From NCBI GenBank assembly GCA_002399435.1, contig DHDO01000061.1, forward strand, positions 1 to 22,733: a stretch of DNA of 22,733 nt, read 5' to 3'. Source of the DNA: Firmicutes bacterium UBA4874. Its GTDB lineage: Bacteria; Bacillota; Clostridia; Caldicoprobacterales; DTU083. The notes below the pieces were generated by a model. The model had not been told where the DNA came from. It saw only the letters and a list, made by a program, of their open reading frames with translations, and did no database searches. Positions 1-7,595 of this stretch are shown in pieces. Every line of letters begins with the position of its first letter. Position 1 is the first letter of the stretch. Position numbers and translations under genes: made by a program.

Positions 1-30
1 TCATCCACCTGAAATCGGATAACATGAGTG

Positions 31-963
31 TCAAAACAATCCGGCGTTTTTTTCTTCCTGTGCACAAATGGCATGGTAAAACACCCAGTTGACAGGCGTG
101 GGAATGTCAAGCTCCCTTCCAATCTTTACCACCTTGCCGGCAAACATCTCAATCTCGGTCTTACGGCCTTTCTCAAGATCCTGCAGGGTAGAAGGCTTGT
201 TGTTAAATGGAAGTTTTTGTATCGTACCTTCCTGCTTCTCCATATCCCGCTTGCCGATATCAATACCGAGCCGATTGGCAATCCGCACGACTTCCCACAT
301 GGCCTCCCGCCGCAGTGCATTGGCATGCTCACTGACACGAAATACCCCAAAGGGAGCCCCCAGCATCGCACAGGTCATATTTTCTCCAATATTGCACATA
401 AATTTTAACCACAGGCCGCGAATCATATCCGGTTCGACCACATAGTTTATCCCGCAGGCCTCAAACAGCTCCGCAATCGCTCTCACCCGTTCCGAAAATA
501 CCTCGTTTTTTGCCTCCCCGAAATGGACGCTGCCGGCTTCCGGGTCAAAGTCAGCTGTAGAATCCTTCATGGAGTTGGAAAACCTCATATAGGAGTATAG
601 CACATGCTCCCAACCGTAAACCGCAGCAACCCTTTCCTCACTGTCAATTCCATTCATAACGCAAAGAATCTGGGTATCTGCACCAACCTGGTTCCGGATG
701 TCTTCTATCGCCTGATCCAGTCCCGGATCCTTTACCGCCATAATGAGCAAATCGGCCGGGTCCCCTTTAAAATCCGGTGAAATCACGCGGAAATGATGGG
801 TTACGCCATTGAGCGTAACTCCGCTGGACTCGATCCGGCCCCTGCGTTCTCCTGAGGCCAGTACACGAAAGCGATCTTTCCCAAGGCAGGCGTCGAGTTT
901 CGGTGCAAAAAATACTCCCATAGCCCCAAGACCAATTAACGTTACTTTGTTTATCTTCATCAT
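31..963 (-). CDS. 2-dehydropantoate 2-reductase family protein (ketopantoate reductase-like)
   Basis: This 310-residue protein belongs to the ketopantoate reductase (PanE/ApbA) family, whose classical members reduce 2-dehydropantoate to pantoate with NADPH in pantothenate synthesis in the cytoplasm. The N-terminus has the Rossmann dinucleotide motif GLGAMG (residues 11-16) and MNG near 103-105. The C-terminal helical domain carries the expected catalytic-type lysine in GLWLKFMCNIGEN (K187) and the family's TEIE...IPTPVN segment (about 269-292). Length is normal for the family. The start follows AGGAGG with about 5 bases of spacing. It lies 295 bp downstream of the ZIP transporter gene on the same strand, with no obvious terminator between them. 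Family membership is secure. True PanE activity is not: many paralogues act on other 2-keto acids, and no panB or panC is next to it. I therefore give no symbol. Confidence 0.85.
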   Translation of the reverse strand: MMKINKVTLIGLGAMGVFFAPKLDACLGKDRFRVLASGERRGRIESSGVTLNGVTHHFRVISPDFKGDPADLLIMAVKDPGLDQAIEDIRNQVGADTQILCVMNGIDSEERVAAVYGWEHVLYSYMRFSNSMKDSTADFDPEAGSVHFGEAKNEVFSERVRAIAELFEACGINYVVEPDMIRGLWLKFMCNIGENMTCAMLGAPFGVFRVSEHANALRREAMWEVVRIANRLGIDIGKRDMEKQEGTIQKLPFNNKPSTLQDLEKGRKTEIEMFAGKVVKIGRELDIPTPVNWVFYHAICAQEEKNAGLF

Positions 964-1021
964 TGGCCCTCCTGTTATTGTTTCTTTCTGCTATTGTTTT
1001 TTCTGGCGTTATCCGGATTCA

Positions 1022-1133
1022 TGCTTTTTGCTTCCATTCCTTTTTTACTTTTCTTCCTTTCCTGCCGCTTTCTCTTTTCCCCTTTTTCTTTCCACAGCCC
1101 TGGTCCTTTTTCCTTCCTGGCATCGCTTTTTTC
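1022..1133 (-). other. Polypurine leader upstream of the ketopantoate reductase gene
   Basis: For about 110 bases the plus strand is almost all pyrimidine, so the minus-strand leader before the gene at 31-963 is almost all purine, with many AGGA and GGAAA runs. No coding sequence is supported here. A short hydrophobic plus-strand reading frame exists only because CT-rich codons spell Leu, Phe, Ser and Pro. The tract could be an unstructured mRNA leader or a triplex-prone segment. The sequence shows only the composition bias, and any function is inference. Confidence 0.5.
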
Positions 1134-1161
1134 CACTTAACCTTGTTTATCCTGTCACCCG

Positions 1162-1283
1162 GTTCGGATCATCCCAACACCAGTATCGAGGAGTTCGGAT
1201 CATCCCTACACAGCATCCAGAAATTCAAATTATTCAATACAACATCCAGGAGTTTGGATTATCCCAACACAACATCCATGAAC
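1162..1283 (-). repeat. Degenerate tandem repeat (about 29-31 bp, 4 copies) covering the ZIP gene 3' end
   Basis: Four copies of a unit whose core reads GTTCGGATCATCCCAACAC on the plus strand start near 1162, 1193, 1223 and 1252. Spacing is 31, 30 and 29 bases. The fourth copy contains the TAA stop of the ZIP transporter (1259-1261) and its last codons (Val-Val-Leu-Gly). The other three are diverged copies in its 3' untranslated region. The third is the most diverged and has a one-base deletion. This looks like tandem duplication of a gene end followed by drift. Confidence 0.75.
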
Positions 1284-2074
1284 ATCATGATGACAAACCC
1301 GACCATAAGCGCATACGTAGCCAGTTTGGAATTTCCTCTGTCGGTCTGACTCTCCGGTATTACTTCATGTGCAATGACGAAAAGCATGGCTCCTGCCGCA
1401 ACCGCCAGCAAAAATGGCAGCATGGGCTGGGCAATATTTACGAGCCCGACGCCAAGCAAACCTCCGATAGGCTCCACTAACCCTGTTGCCATCGAAACCA
1501 GGAAAGCCTCCCATCTAGGGAAACCTTCCCGGATCAGCGGCAATGCAACTGCCAGCCCTTCGGGCATATTCTGCAAACCAATCCCGATTGCGATGCTCAG
1601 GCCGTTGGAAATATCCCCATCGCCAAATCCAACCCCTACAGCCATTCCTTCGGGAAAGTTGTGTACGGTAATCGCCAGGATGAACATCCACACTTTCCTC
1701 ATCTCAGGCCGATTAATATCAAACAATCCATTTTTTGAGCCGGTATCCGGCATGGAATTGGCCATTAAATTTGTATTTGGAAAACACTTGTCGATAAGAT
1801 CCAGGAAAATACCGCCAGCCAGGATTCCAACCAGGACAATACCGGCACCCCGGGCACCGCCGCCTGCCTTTTCAATGGCAGGAATCACCAGGCTGAAGGA
1901 GGTTGCTGCCAGCATAATGCCTGCAGCAGTCCCCAGCAGTGCATCCATCAGCTTTTTGGAAATGTTCCGGGCAAAAAAGATTGGCAGGGTACCAACACTG
2001 GTCAACAGTCCTGATGTCAAACTGGCGAGAAAACCCACCAAAATAATATTGTACTGCGAAAGATATTGTACCAT
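1259..2074 (-). CDS. ZIP family metal transporter (GufA-like)
   Basis: A 271-residue inner-membrane protein of the ZIP family, which moves divalent metals such as zinc, iron or manganese into the cytoplasm. About eight hydrophobic segments are visible. The metal-site helices carry the ZIP signatures HNFPEGMAVG (138-147) and QNMPEGLAVA (168-177). HEVIPES (236-242) near the C-terminus is typical of the GufA branch. A polar loop at about 95-127 separates the N-terminal from the C-terminal helices. Unlike many ZIP proteins this loop is not histidine-rich. The start follows GGAGG with 7 bases of spacing. A sigma-A-type promoter lies just upstream, divergent from the cardiolipin synthase promoter. 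Metal specificity cannot be read from sequence. The 3' end is embedded in a degenerate tandem repeat. Confidence 0.92.
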   Translation of the reverse strand: MVQYLSQYNIILVGFLASLTSGLLTSVGTLPIFFARNISKKLMDALLGTAAGIMLAATSFSLVIPAIEKAGGGARGAGIVLVGILAGGIFLDLIDKCFPNTNLMANSMPDTGSKNGLFDINRPEMRKVWMFILAITVHNFPEGMAVGVGFGDGDISNGLSIAIGIGLQNMPEGLAVALPLIREGFPRWEAFLVSMATGLVEPIGGLLGVGLVNIAQPMLPFLLAVAAGAMLFVIAHEVIPESQTDRGNSKLATYALMVGFVIMMFMDVVLG

Positions 2075-2110
2075 TCCGTTTCCTCCAATAAAAACATACT
2101 AAACTATTTC

Positions 2111-2140
2111 ATAATATGGATCCGCAAAGGAAAATGTGAA
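2111..2140 (-). promoter_or_regulatory. Probable sigma-A promoter of the ZIP transporter gene
   Basis: Read on the minus strand, a TTCACA -35 box (plus 2135-2140) is separated by 18 bases from a TATTAT -10 box (plus 2111-2116), about 36 bases before the start codon. The -35 matches the consensus at five of six positions. No Fur- or Zur-type palindrome was recognised over it. Confidence 0.55.
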
Positions 2141-2176
2141 AAACAGCGAAGCAACTGTGTTTATACAACCCGACTG

Positions 2177-2185
2177 TGGTATACT
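2177..2185 (+). promoter_or_regulatory. Probable extended -10 promoter of the cardiolipin synthase gene
   Basis: TGGTATACT is a TG-N extended -10 box with hexamer TATACT at 2180-2185. Only a weak TGTGTT-like -35 lies about 17-18 bases upstream. Transcription would start near 2192 and give a leader of about 110 bases. The promoter is back to back with that of the ZIP gene. Confidence 0.45.
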
Positions 2186-2304
2186 TAAGTATGTGGACGT
2201 GGAATGAAAAACAGCCGGATCCATAGGGAAGAAAGTGTGCTGTGTTACCCATCCGGCGGAGGATTGCTGTCCGTTTAAAAAAACCAGGAACTGCAGGTGA
2301 CGAT

Positions 2305-3756
2305 ATGATCTCAAGCGGCAACAACATTGACTTATCCATAATTATTCTGATTGTCAATATTATACTTGCATTCATTGTCATCTTTTTAAGCCGGAAAAAC
2401 CCCAGTGCCACCTGGGCATGGGTCCTGGTTCTGATGTTTGTTCCCATTGTGGGATTTATCCTGTACCTGTTCCTGGGACAGGATCTGAGAAAAACAAGGG
2501 TTTTTTCCCGTAAGGAAGACGAAGATATAAAAAAGCTGGAATCCCGGTATCAGAAGCTGCTGACGGAGGAAAGCCGTGGCAATATCGATCCTGCTGTGGA
2601 AAAAGACAAGGATCTGATTCGCCTGCATTTGCAGAATGCAGATGCCATTTTCACCCATAATAACCGGATACAAATCCTGAAGAACGGACAGGAAAAATTT
2701 CCCGTTCTGATCAAGGCATTGAAGGCCGCAAAACAACATATCCATATGGAATATTACATTATCCGAAACGATGAAATCGGCAGGGAAGTCCGTGACATCC
2801 TGGCATCCAAAGCAAGAGAGGGCGTGGAAGTCCGATTGCTCTATGACGGGATGGGCTGCCTGCATTTACGTCGGTCCTTTTTCAAGCCAATTATTGATGC
2901 AGGCGGGAAAGTGGCAGTGTTTTATCCTCCGTTCCTCCCCTATGTCAATATTCGTTTAAACTACCGGAATCACCGGAAGATAACCGTCATTGACGGCAAA
3001 CAGGCATTTATCGGAGGTCTGAATCTGGGCGATGAATATATGGGAAGATCCGCAAGATATGGCTTCTGGCGGGACACCCATTTTCGAATGGAAGGAAGTG
3101 CGGTGGACTTTCTGCAGCTGTGGTTTATCTCAGACTGGGAATTTGCATCCAAAAGTGATCTGCCGTTCAGCGACAGATATTTTCCAAAAAAGGAGATTGT
3201 AGGGTCAGCGGGAATCCAGATCGTCCCCAGTGGTCCGGACTCCAAATGGGCATCCATCCATCAGGGATACTTCAAGATGATCGTCAATGCAGAGAAAAGC
3301 GTTTATATCCAGACTGCTTATTTCATCCCGGACGACAGCCTGTCAGAGGCTTTGAAGACGGCTGCCCTGGGCGGCGTGGATGTCCGGATCATGATACCCG
3401 GGAAAAAGGACCATCCTTTCGTCCACTGGGCATCCACCTCCTACCTTTCCGACCTGCTGGATTCCGGAGTAAAAGCATATATTTACAATTACGACCGTTT
3501 TATGCACACAAAAGCGGTCATGGTGGACGGCAGAATTGCTTCCGTGGGAAGCGCCAACTTCGATATTCGAAGCTTCCAATATAATTTTGAGATCAATGCC
3601 GTTGTCTACGATCCCGCTACCGTCTCTCAATTGGAACGGCAGTTCCGGGAGGATATGAAGCAGTGCATTGAGCTGACCCGTGAGCTCTATGACAGCCGCA
3701 ACCTCTTCATCCGTATCCGGGAATCGGTTTCCCGTTTAATCTCGCCTTTGCTTTAA
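2305..3756 (+). CDS. cls: Cardiolipin synthase (phospholipase D family)
   Basis: Condenses two phosphatidylglycerol molecules to cardiolipin at the cytoplasmic membrane. Two N-terminal membrane segments (about residues 11-28 and 37-57) precede two phospholipase D domains. Each has an HKD motif: NHRKITVID (H223, K225, D230) and MHTKAVMVD (H401, K403, D408). At 483 residues it matches the usual length of Gram-positive Cls proteins. I chose the ATG at 2305 because AGGTGA sits about 5 bases before it and the product then starts directly with the membrane anchor. A GTG at 2242 in the same frame would add 21 basic, poorly typical residues. The gene is monocistronic and converges on the GntR regulator gene 25 bases downstream, with no convincing terminator between them. 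Confidence 0.95.
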   Translation: MISSGNNIDLSIIILIVNIILAFIVIFLSRKNPSATWAWVLVLMFVPIVGFILYLFLGQDLRKTRVFSRKEDEDIKKLESRYQKLLTEESRGNIDPAVEKDKDLIRLHLQNADAIFTHNNRIQILKNGQEKFPVLIKALKAAKQHIHMEYYIIRNDEIGREVRDILASKAREGVEVRLLYDGMGCLHLRRSFFKPIIDAGGKVAVFYPPFLPYVNIRLNYRNHRKITVIDGKQAFIGGLNLGDEYMGRSARYGFWRDTHFRMEGSAVDFLQLWFISDWEFASKSDLPFSDRYFPKKEIVGSAGIQIVPSGPDSKWASIHQGYFKMIVNAEKSVYIQTAYFIPDDSLSEALKTAALGGVDVRIMIPGKKDHPFVHWASTSYLSDLLDSGVKAYIYNYDRFMHTKAVMVDGRIASVGSANFDIRSFQYNFEINAVVYDPATVSQLERQFREDMKQCIELTRELYDSRNLFIRIRESVSRLISPLL

Positions 3757-3781
3757 AAAGGCCCGTACCTGTGGAATAGAC

Positions 3782-4498
3782 TCAACGATTGATTCGAATG
3801 ATAAACTTATTCCGGCCTGCAGGATAAAAGCTTTCCGAGTATTCGACAGGTTTGTCATTTTGATCATACCCTACGGACGAAATAAAATGCGCTGGAGAGC
3901 CTTTTGGAACCTCCAGCAGCTTGGCGGCTTTTCCATACACCAGTTTGATCTCCAGTTCCCGTTCTGCCCTGCATATAGTGATACCCTGACTTTCCAATGT
4001 TTCATATAAAGATGCGTCTTCCAGATCGCAGGACAATATAGCCGACGCCTCATTGCAGGGCAGATATACGGTAGTCAGCAGCACCGGCTGTTCCTCATAA
4101 TAGGGCGTGGCATAGCGCAGACGGGTCAGCTTGATTACCTTGTCATCCGGTCGGATATCCAGTTTGGATGCGATCCTGTCATCACATGGAATGACACGAA
4201 ACTCCAACACCTGGGTTTTGGGTACAAGCCCCTTGGCTTTCATCTCCTGATTGTAACTTTCTATAAACTGAACAGATTCCTGCTCCAGCTTCGGCTTTGT
4301 CACAAAAGTTCCATTGCCTCTCACCCGAACCAGATATCCCTGATTTGCAAGCCGCAACAAAGCATTTCGAACCGTGGGGCGGCTGACACCAAACGCTTTG
4401 CTCAGCTCCATTTCCGTAGGCAACTTATCGCCTTCCTTCAATCTGCCCGTCTTAATGTCTTTCATGATTGCGTCAAGTATCTGATCATACAGCGGCAT
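3782..4498 (-). CDS. GntR family transcriptional regulator, HutC/FarR type with UTRA ligand domain
   Basis: A 238-residue DNA-binding repressor-type protein. Residues 1-70 form a GntR winged helix-turn-helix with the family pattern LPTEMELSKAFGVSRPTVRNALLRLANQGYL and the wing GNGTFV. Residues about 85-235 are a UTRA effector-binding domain, which in related regulators binds sugar phosphates or other small metabolites. The ATG at 4498 is preferred over an upstream ATG at 4570 because GGAGGAG lies 5 bases before it and the protein then begins MPLYDQ, normal for the family. It is divergent from the mannose-6-phosphate isomerase/ROK kinase operon, so a phosphorylated hexose or hexosamine is a plausible effector. 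That is inference from position only. Confidence 0.92.
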   Translation of the reverse strand: MPLYDQILDAIMKDIKTGRLKEGDKLPTEMELSKAFGVSRPTVRNALLRLANQGYLVRVRGNGTFVTKPKLEQESVQFIESYNQEMKAKGLVPKTQVLEFRVIPCDDRIASKLDIRPDDKVIKLTRLRYATPYYEEQPVLLTTVYLPCNEASAILSCDLEDASLYETLESQGITICRAERELEIKLVYGKAAKLLEVPKGSPAHFISSVGYDQNDKPVEYSESFYPAGRNKFIIRINR

Positions 4499-4601
4499 TT
4501 TCGCTCCTCCAAATAAAACCTTTTCATCCAACATGGTGATGGCCTGATAAAATATCATATTTATGAGCACATTTTTACATACTGACCTTCCTCACCGTTT
4601 C

Positions 4602-4630
4602 ATTATACTATAGACCGATCTGACATATAA
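4602..4630 (-). promoter_or_regulatory. Probable promoter of the GntR regulator gene
   Basis: On the minus strand, a TATAAT -10 box (plus 4602-4607) is preceded at 17 bases by a weak TTATAT -35 (plus 4625-4630). The segment TATAGACC on the plus strand (4609-4616) lies in the spacer. It resembles half of the operator recognised by NagR/YvoA-type GntR proteins (TGGTATAGACCA-like, from memory). Autoregulation is therefore possible but not shown. Confidence 0.5.
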
Positions 4631-4660
4631 ATACATATTGGGTACACAGTTGGCACTGCA

Positions 4661-4689
4661 TTGATAAATGTAATGACATATGCTATAAT
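4661..4689 (+). promoter_or_regulatory. Strong sigma-A promoter of the mannose-6-phosphate isomerase/ROK kinase operon
   Basis: TTGATA (4661-4666), a 17-base spacer and TATAAT (4684-4689) with a TGC extension directly before the -10 make a near-ideal promoter. The start codon is 31 bases further on, after TGGAGGT (4707-4713). Such a strong promoter facing a divergent repressor gene is typical of an inducible operon. Confidence 0.8.
4668..4679. promoter_or_regulatory. Candidate operator for the divergent GntR regulator
   Basis: ATGTAATGACAT has perfect four-base inverted arms (ATGT/ACAT) around a four-base centre, and lies exactly in the spacer between the -35 and -10 boxes of the operon promoter. 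HutC-type GntR operators commonly follow a GT-N4-AC pattern, which this matches. A protein bound here would block RNA polymerase. This is a single short palindrome in AT-rich DNA, so confidence is limited. Confidence 0.35.
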
Positions 4690-4719
4690 CCAACTTAGAA
4701 ATCATCTGGAGGTAAGTAC

Positions 4720-6471
4720 ATGCATACATTCCCTTATCACTATGACAAATTTCCGGAGACAAAGATTACAGGCTATGACAGCCAGGCTTTTTCCGGCTAT
4801 TCATCCATTACAGCGGAATTGAAAAGAAGGATCGGCGACAGGAAACGTGCTGTTGTCGTCCTGGACTTCTACCCCGGAGTAGATGAAAGGGAAGTGCTTC
4901 GCGGACTGTCCGGTTTACACTATCAACAATGTTTTCCGGCTGATCTGTGCATCTATGATACCGATACCTATGAATCCATGATACAGGGCAATCTGACAGA
5001 GGACAGGGTTTTTGGAGTTCTTACGACCAAAAAACTATCGGATTTCTTTATCCGGGAAAAAGTTCTGAAATTAAGAAGTATCATCGACAGAATTGAAAGT
5101 GGCATCATCCTGGTTTACGGCGTCGGTGCATCCCTGATCACCTTTGGCGATCTGTTCATCTACTGTGATCTGGCTCGCTGGGAAATTCAGAAACGATATA
5201 AAAAAGGGATGCCGAACTACAACGGCAGAAATTCAGGGGATCCGCAACTGGCAAAGTTTAAGCGCGGATATTTCGTCGATTGGAGGCTGGCGGACCGTCA
5301 TAAGAAGAAATTGTTCGATCGGTTCGATTATGTACTGGATACCAATGAAGCGGATCACCCTAAAATGATAACAGGGGAAGCCTTTGTGCATGCCCTGAAG
5401 GTTCTGGTTCATCAGCCTTTCCGTCTGGTTCCCTACTTTGACCCCGGTGTATGGGGCGGGCAATGGATGAAAGAAGTCTGCGGCCTGGACCGGAGCAAGC
5501 CCAATTTTGCGTGGAGCTTTGACGGCGTGCCGGAGGAAAACAGCCTTTATATTCGTTTTGGAAAGATTCGGGTCGAAATCCCTGCCATTGATGCCGTGTT
5601 CTATCAGCCACGCACCCTTCTGGGAGAGAGGGTTCATGCCCGCTTTGGGGATGAGTTTCCGATCCGATTCGACTTACTGGATACCATGGGAGGCGGAAAT
5701 CTTTCCCTTCAGGTACATCCGCTGACCGAATACATTCAGCAGACCTTCGGAATGCATTACACCCAGGACGAAAGCTATTATATCCTGGACTGTGCAGAAA
5801 ATGAAGAAACTTATGTGTATCTGGGGCTGAAGGACAACATTGATTCCAGGAAGATGATCAGGGAATTGAAACAGGCTTCCAGCGGAGAACTTGCTTTTGA
5901 TGCAGAGAAATATGTCAATAAAATACCGGTCAAAAAACATGATCATATCCTGATTCCGGCGGGCACCATCCATTGCTCCGGAAAGAATACCATGGTTCTC
6001 GAGATCAGCGCCACCCCTTACATCTTTACCTTTAAGCTCTGGGATTGGGGGCGTGTGGGGTTGGACGGGCTGCCGCGGCCCATCCATATTGAGCATGGAG
6101 AGCAGGTGATCTGTTGGGACAGGACGACCAAATGGGTCTCCGACAATCTGGTGAACCGCGTCAGGGAGCTGTCCTCCGAGCCCGGAATCCGGGAGGAACA
6201 AACCGGGCTTCATGAAAGGGAATTTATTGAGACGAGACGTCATACCTTCACAAAGCCGGTCCCCCATTTCTCCAATGGAAGCGTATGCGTTTTCAACCTG
6301 GTTGAAGGGGAAGAAGCGGAAATCATCAGTCCGGACGACCGGTTCGAACCCTTTCCTGTTCATTATGCAGAGACGTTTATCGTTCCTGCCTCGGTTGATA
6401 AATATATCATCCGGCCGATATCCCGGTCACAGGGGCAACAGCTGATGACCATAAAGGCATATGTAAGATGA
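4720..6471 (+). CDS. Class I mannose-6-phosphate isomerase with an extra N-terminal kinase-like domain
   Basis: A 583-residue cytoplasmic protein. The C-terminal part, from about residue 230, is a zinc-dependent type I phosphomannose isomerase cupin, which interconverts mannose-6-phosphate and fructose-6-phosphate. Metal-ligand positions are visible as QVHP (Q331, H333), E351 in DESYYIL and H418 in GTIHCSG. Residues 1-220 are not part of classical ManA (about 310-390 residues). They resemble a uridine-kinase/phosphoribulokinase-like fold (VVVLDFYPGVD, IYCDLARWEIQKRYKKG, YFVDWRLADRHK) but lack a GxxGxGKS P-loop, so kinase activity is unlikely. The gene leads an operon with the ROK kinase 60 bases downstream and faces a GntR regulator. 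The operon may therefore serve phosphorylation and isomerisation of a hexose. Substrate specificity is not proven. Confidence 0.88.
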   Translation: MHTFPYHYDKFPETKITGYDSQAFSGYSSITAELKRRIGDRKRAVVVLDFYPGVDEREVLRGLSGLHYQQCFPADLCIYDTDTYESMIQGNLTEDRVFGVLTTKKLSDFFIREKVLKLRSIIDRIESGIILVYGVGASLITFGDLFIYCDLARWEIQKRYKKGMPNYNGRNSGDPQLAKFKRGYFVDWRLADRHKKKLFDRFDYVLDTNEADHPKMITGEAFVHALKVLVHQPFRLVPYFDPGVWGGQWMKEVCGLDRSKPNFAWSFDGVPEENSLYIRFGKIRVEIPAIDAVFYQPRTLLGERVHARFGDEFPIRFDLLDTMGGGNLSLQVHPLTEYIQQTFGMHYTQDESYYILDCAENEETYVYLGLKDNIDSRKMIRELKQASSGELAFDAEKYVNKIPVKKHDHILIPAGTIHCSGKNTMVLEISATPYIFTFKLWDWGRVGLDGLPRPIHIEHGEQVICWDRTTKWVSDNLVNRVRELSSEPGIREEQTGLHEREFIETRRHTFTKPVPHFSNGSVCVFNLVEGEEAEIISPDDRFEPFPVHYAETFIVPASVDKYIIRPISRSQGQQLMTIKAYVR

Positions 6472-6531
6472 AAATTAAACTTATTTGATTGGCTATTTAT
6501 TTCATTCCAGTCAGGAAAGAAGGATGGTAAA

Positions 6532-7449
6532 ATGAAATCCATTTCAATCGACTTAGGCGGTACAACCATCAAGCTTGCCGTTGTGGAAGACGGCAGGGTT
6601 CTGAAGCAGCAGCATATGCCTGCCTTTTCCGGAAAGGGCCTCTTAAAGCAACTTCCCGGGCTCGAAAAAAAGATCAGGGAAATGGCGGATTTACGGACAA
6701 TCGATGGCATGGGGATAGCATTTCCGGGAATTGTGGATCCGGTAGCAAAACGTGTTCTGTCCATTAATGATAAGTATGCCGACGCCGGGGAGATGGATCT
6801 GAACGGATGGTGTCAGGAAGCCTTTGGACTTGAAATGGTTTTGGAAAACGACGCCAATGCTGCTCTGGCAGGGGAATTGGCTTACGGTGCCGGAAAAGGC
6901 TGCGGCGATGCGGTCATCATGATTCTCGGAACGGGTGTGGGGACAGCGGCAGCGATTGGCGGGCATTTGCTGCGAAGCAAGCATCACCAGGCCGGGTGTC
7001 TTGGCGGACATATTGCCGTGGAAATGAACGGAAGGCCATGCACCTGTGGGAGCAGAGGATGTCTGGAGGCCAATGCCAGTACCTGGGCTCTTCCTCTTCT
7101 GGCAAGGGAAGATCCAGGCTTTGCAGAAAGTGGTCTGAGCACGGAAGACCCCATCGATTACCGGGCCCTTGAAATCTGGTATAAAAAAGGGGATCCATTG
7201 GCCGTCCGGCTTTTTGACCACAGTGTAATGTGTTGGAGCACGGGAATCATCAACCTGATCCATGCCTATGATCCGGAACTGGTGATCTTAAGCGGCGGGG
7301 TCATGAGGTTTCAGGAGCTTTACGATCCGATCGTTCATCGGGTGCGGGAACTGGCGTGCACTCCCTGGGGGGAACCGGAATTCCGCCTGGCAAAGAATCC
7401 GGAACAATCCGTGGTACTGGGCATTCACAGTCTTCTCCAAACAAGATAA
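6532..7449 (+). CDS. ROK family sugar kinase
   Basis: A 305-residue cytoplasmic ROK protein, which typically phosphorylates glucose, N-acetylmannosamine, fructose or allose at the expense of ATP. The ATP-binding start IDLGGTTIK (6-14), the catalytic aspartate in ENDANA (D107) and the zinc motif GGH...CTCGSRGCLE (H160, C170, C172, C177) are all present. There is no N-terminal helix-turn-helix, so it is a kinase rather than a ROK repressor. The segment before the zinc histidine reads AGCLGGH rather than the common GE(I/F)GH, so the usual sugar-contacting glutamate is not where expected and the substrate may differ from glucose. The start follows AAGGATGG. It is the second gene of the mannose-6-phosphate isomerase operon. 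Confidence 0.9.
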   Translation: MKSISIDLGGTTIKLAVVEDGRVLKQQHMPAFSGKGLLKQLPGLEKKIREMADLRTIDGMGIAFPGIVDPVAKRVLSINDKYADAGEMDLNGWCQEAFGLEMVLENDANAALAGELAYGAGKGCGDAVIMILGTGVGTAAAIGGHLLRSKHHQAGCLGGHIAVEMNGRPCTCGSRGCLEANASTWALPLLAREDPGFAESGLSTEDPIDYRALEIWYKKGDPLAVRLFDHSVMCWSTGIINLIHAYDPELVILSGGVMRFQELYDPIVHRVRELACTPWGEPEFRLAKNPEQSVVLGIHSLLQTR

Positions 7450-7500
7450 CCCTCTCCATAAGGGGATATGGATAAGTGGCACACCGCTTTTATCATATCA

Positions 7501-7525
7501 AGAAAAAAGGACGCCGCAGCGTCCT
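7501..7525 (-). terminator. Intrinsic terminator of the TIM-barrel isomerase gene, possibly bidirectional
   Basis: GGACGC (7509-7514) and GCGTCC (7519-7524) form a six-base GC-rich stem with a CGCA loop, extended by an A-T pair. Read on the minus strand it is followed at once by TTTTTTCTT, a textbook terminator 70 bases after the stop of the gene at 7596. On the plus strand it is followed by a CT-rich run, so it may also stop the ROK kinase transcript. Confidence 0.8.
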
Positions 7526-7595
7526 CCTCCTCTTTCCTTTTGTACCCAGTTTTCCCAGCCAAATTTATGCCCAGCCATATTTATACCTGCCTGAG

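Noticed and set aside
1..25. Possible minus-strand start (ATG at 25-23) of a gene continuing left of the window
   Set aside because: No ribosome binding site in front and only eight codons visible, so it cannot be supported.
963..1480. Plus-strand hydrophobic reading frames across the CT-rich tract
   Set aside because: They have no ribosome binding site, arise from biased Leu/Phe/Pro codons and run antisense into the ZIP gene and its repeat.
2242..2304. GTG start extending cardiolipin synthase by 21 residues
   Set aside because: The extension is basic and atypical, while a good ribosome binding site and the membrane anchor fit the ATG at 2305.
3744..3762. GCCTTT/AAAGGC hairpin between cls and the GntR gene
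   Set aside because: It overlaps the cls stop codon and has no T-run on either side, so it is not a credible terminator.
5674..6363. Long minus-strand open frame opposite the mannose-6-phosphate isomerase gene
   Set aside because: It is the antisense shadow of a gene with clear motifs, with no promoter or ribosome binding site of its own.
7455..7472. TCCATA/TATGGA hairpin just after the ROK kinase gene
   Set aside because: AT-rich stem without a following T-run. The GC-rich hairpin at 7509-7524 is far better.
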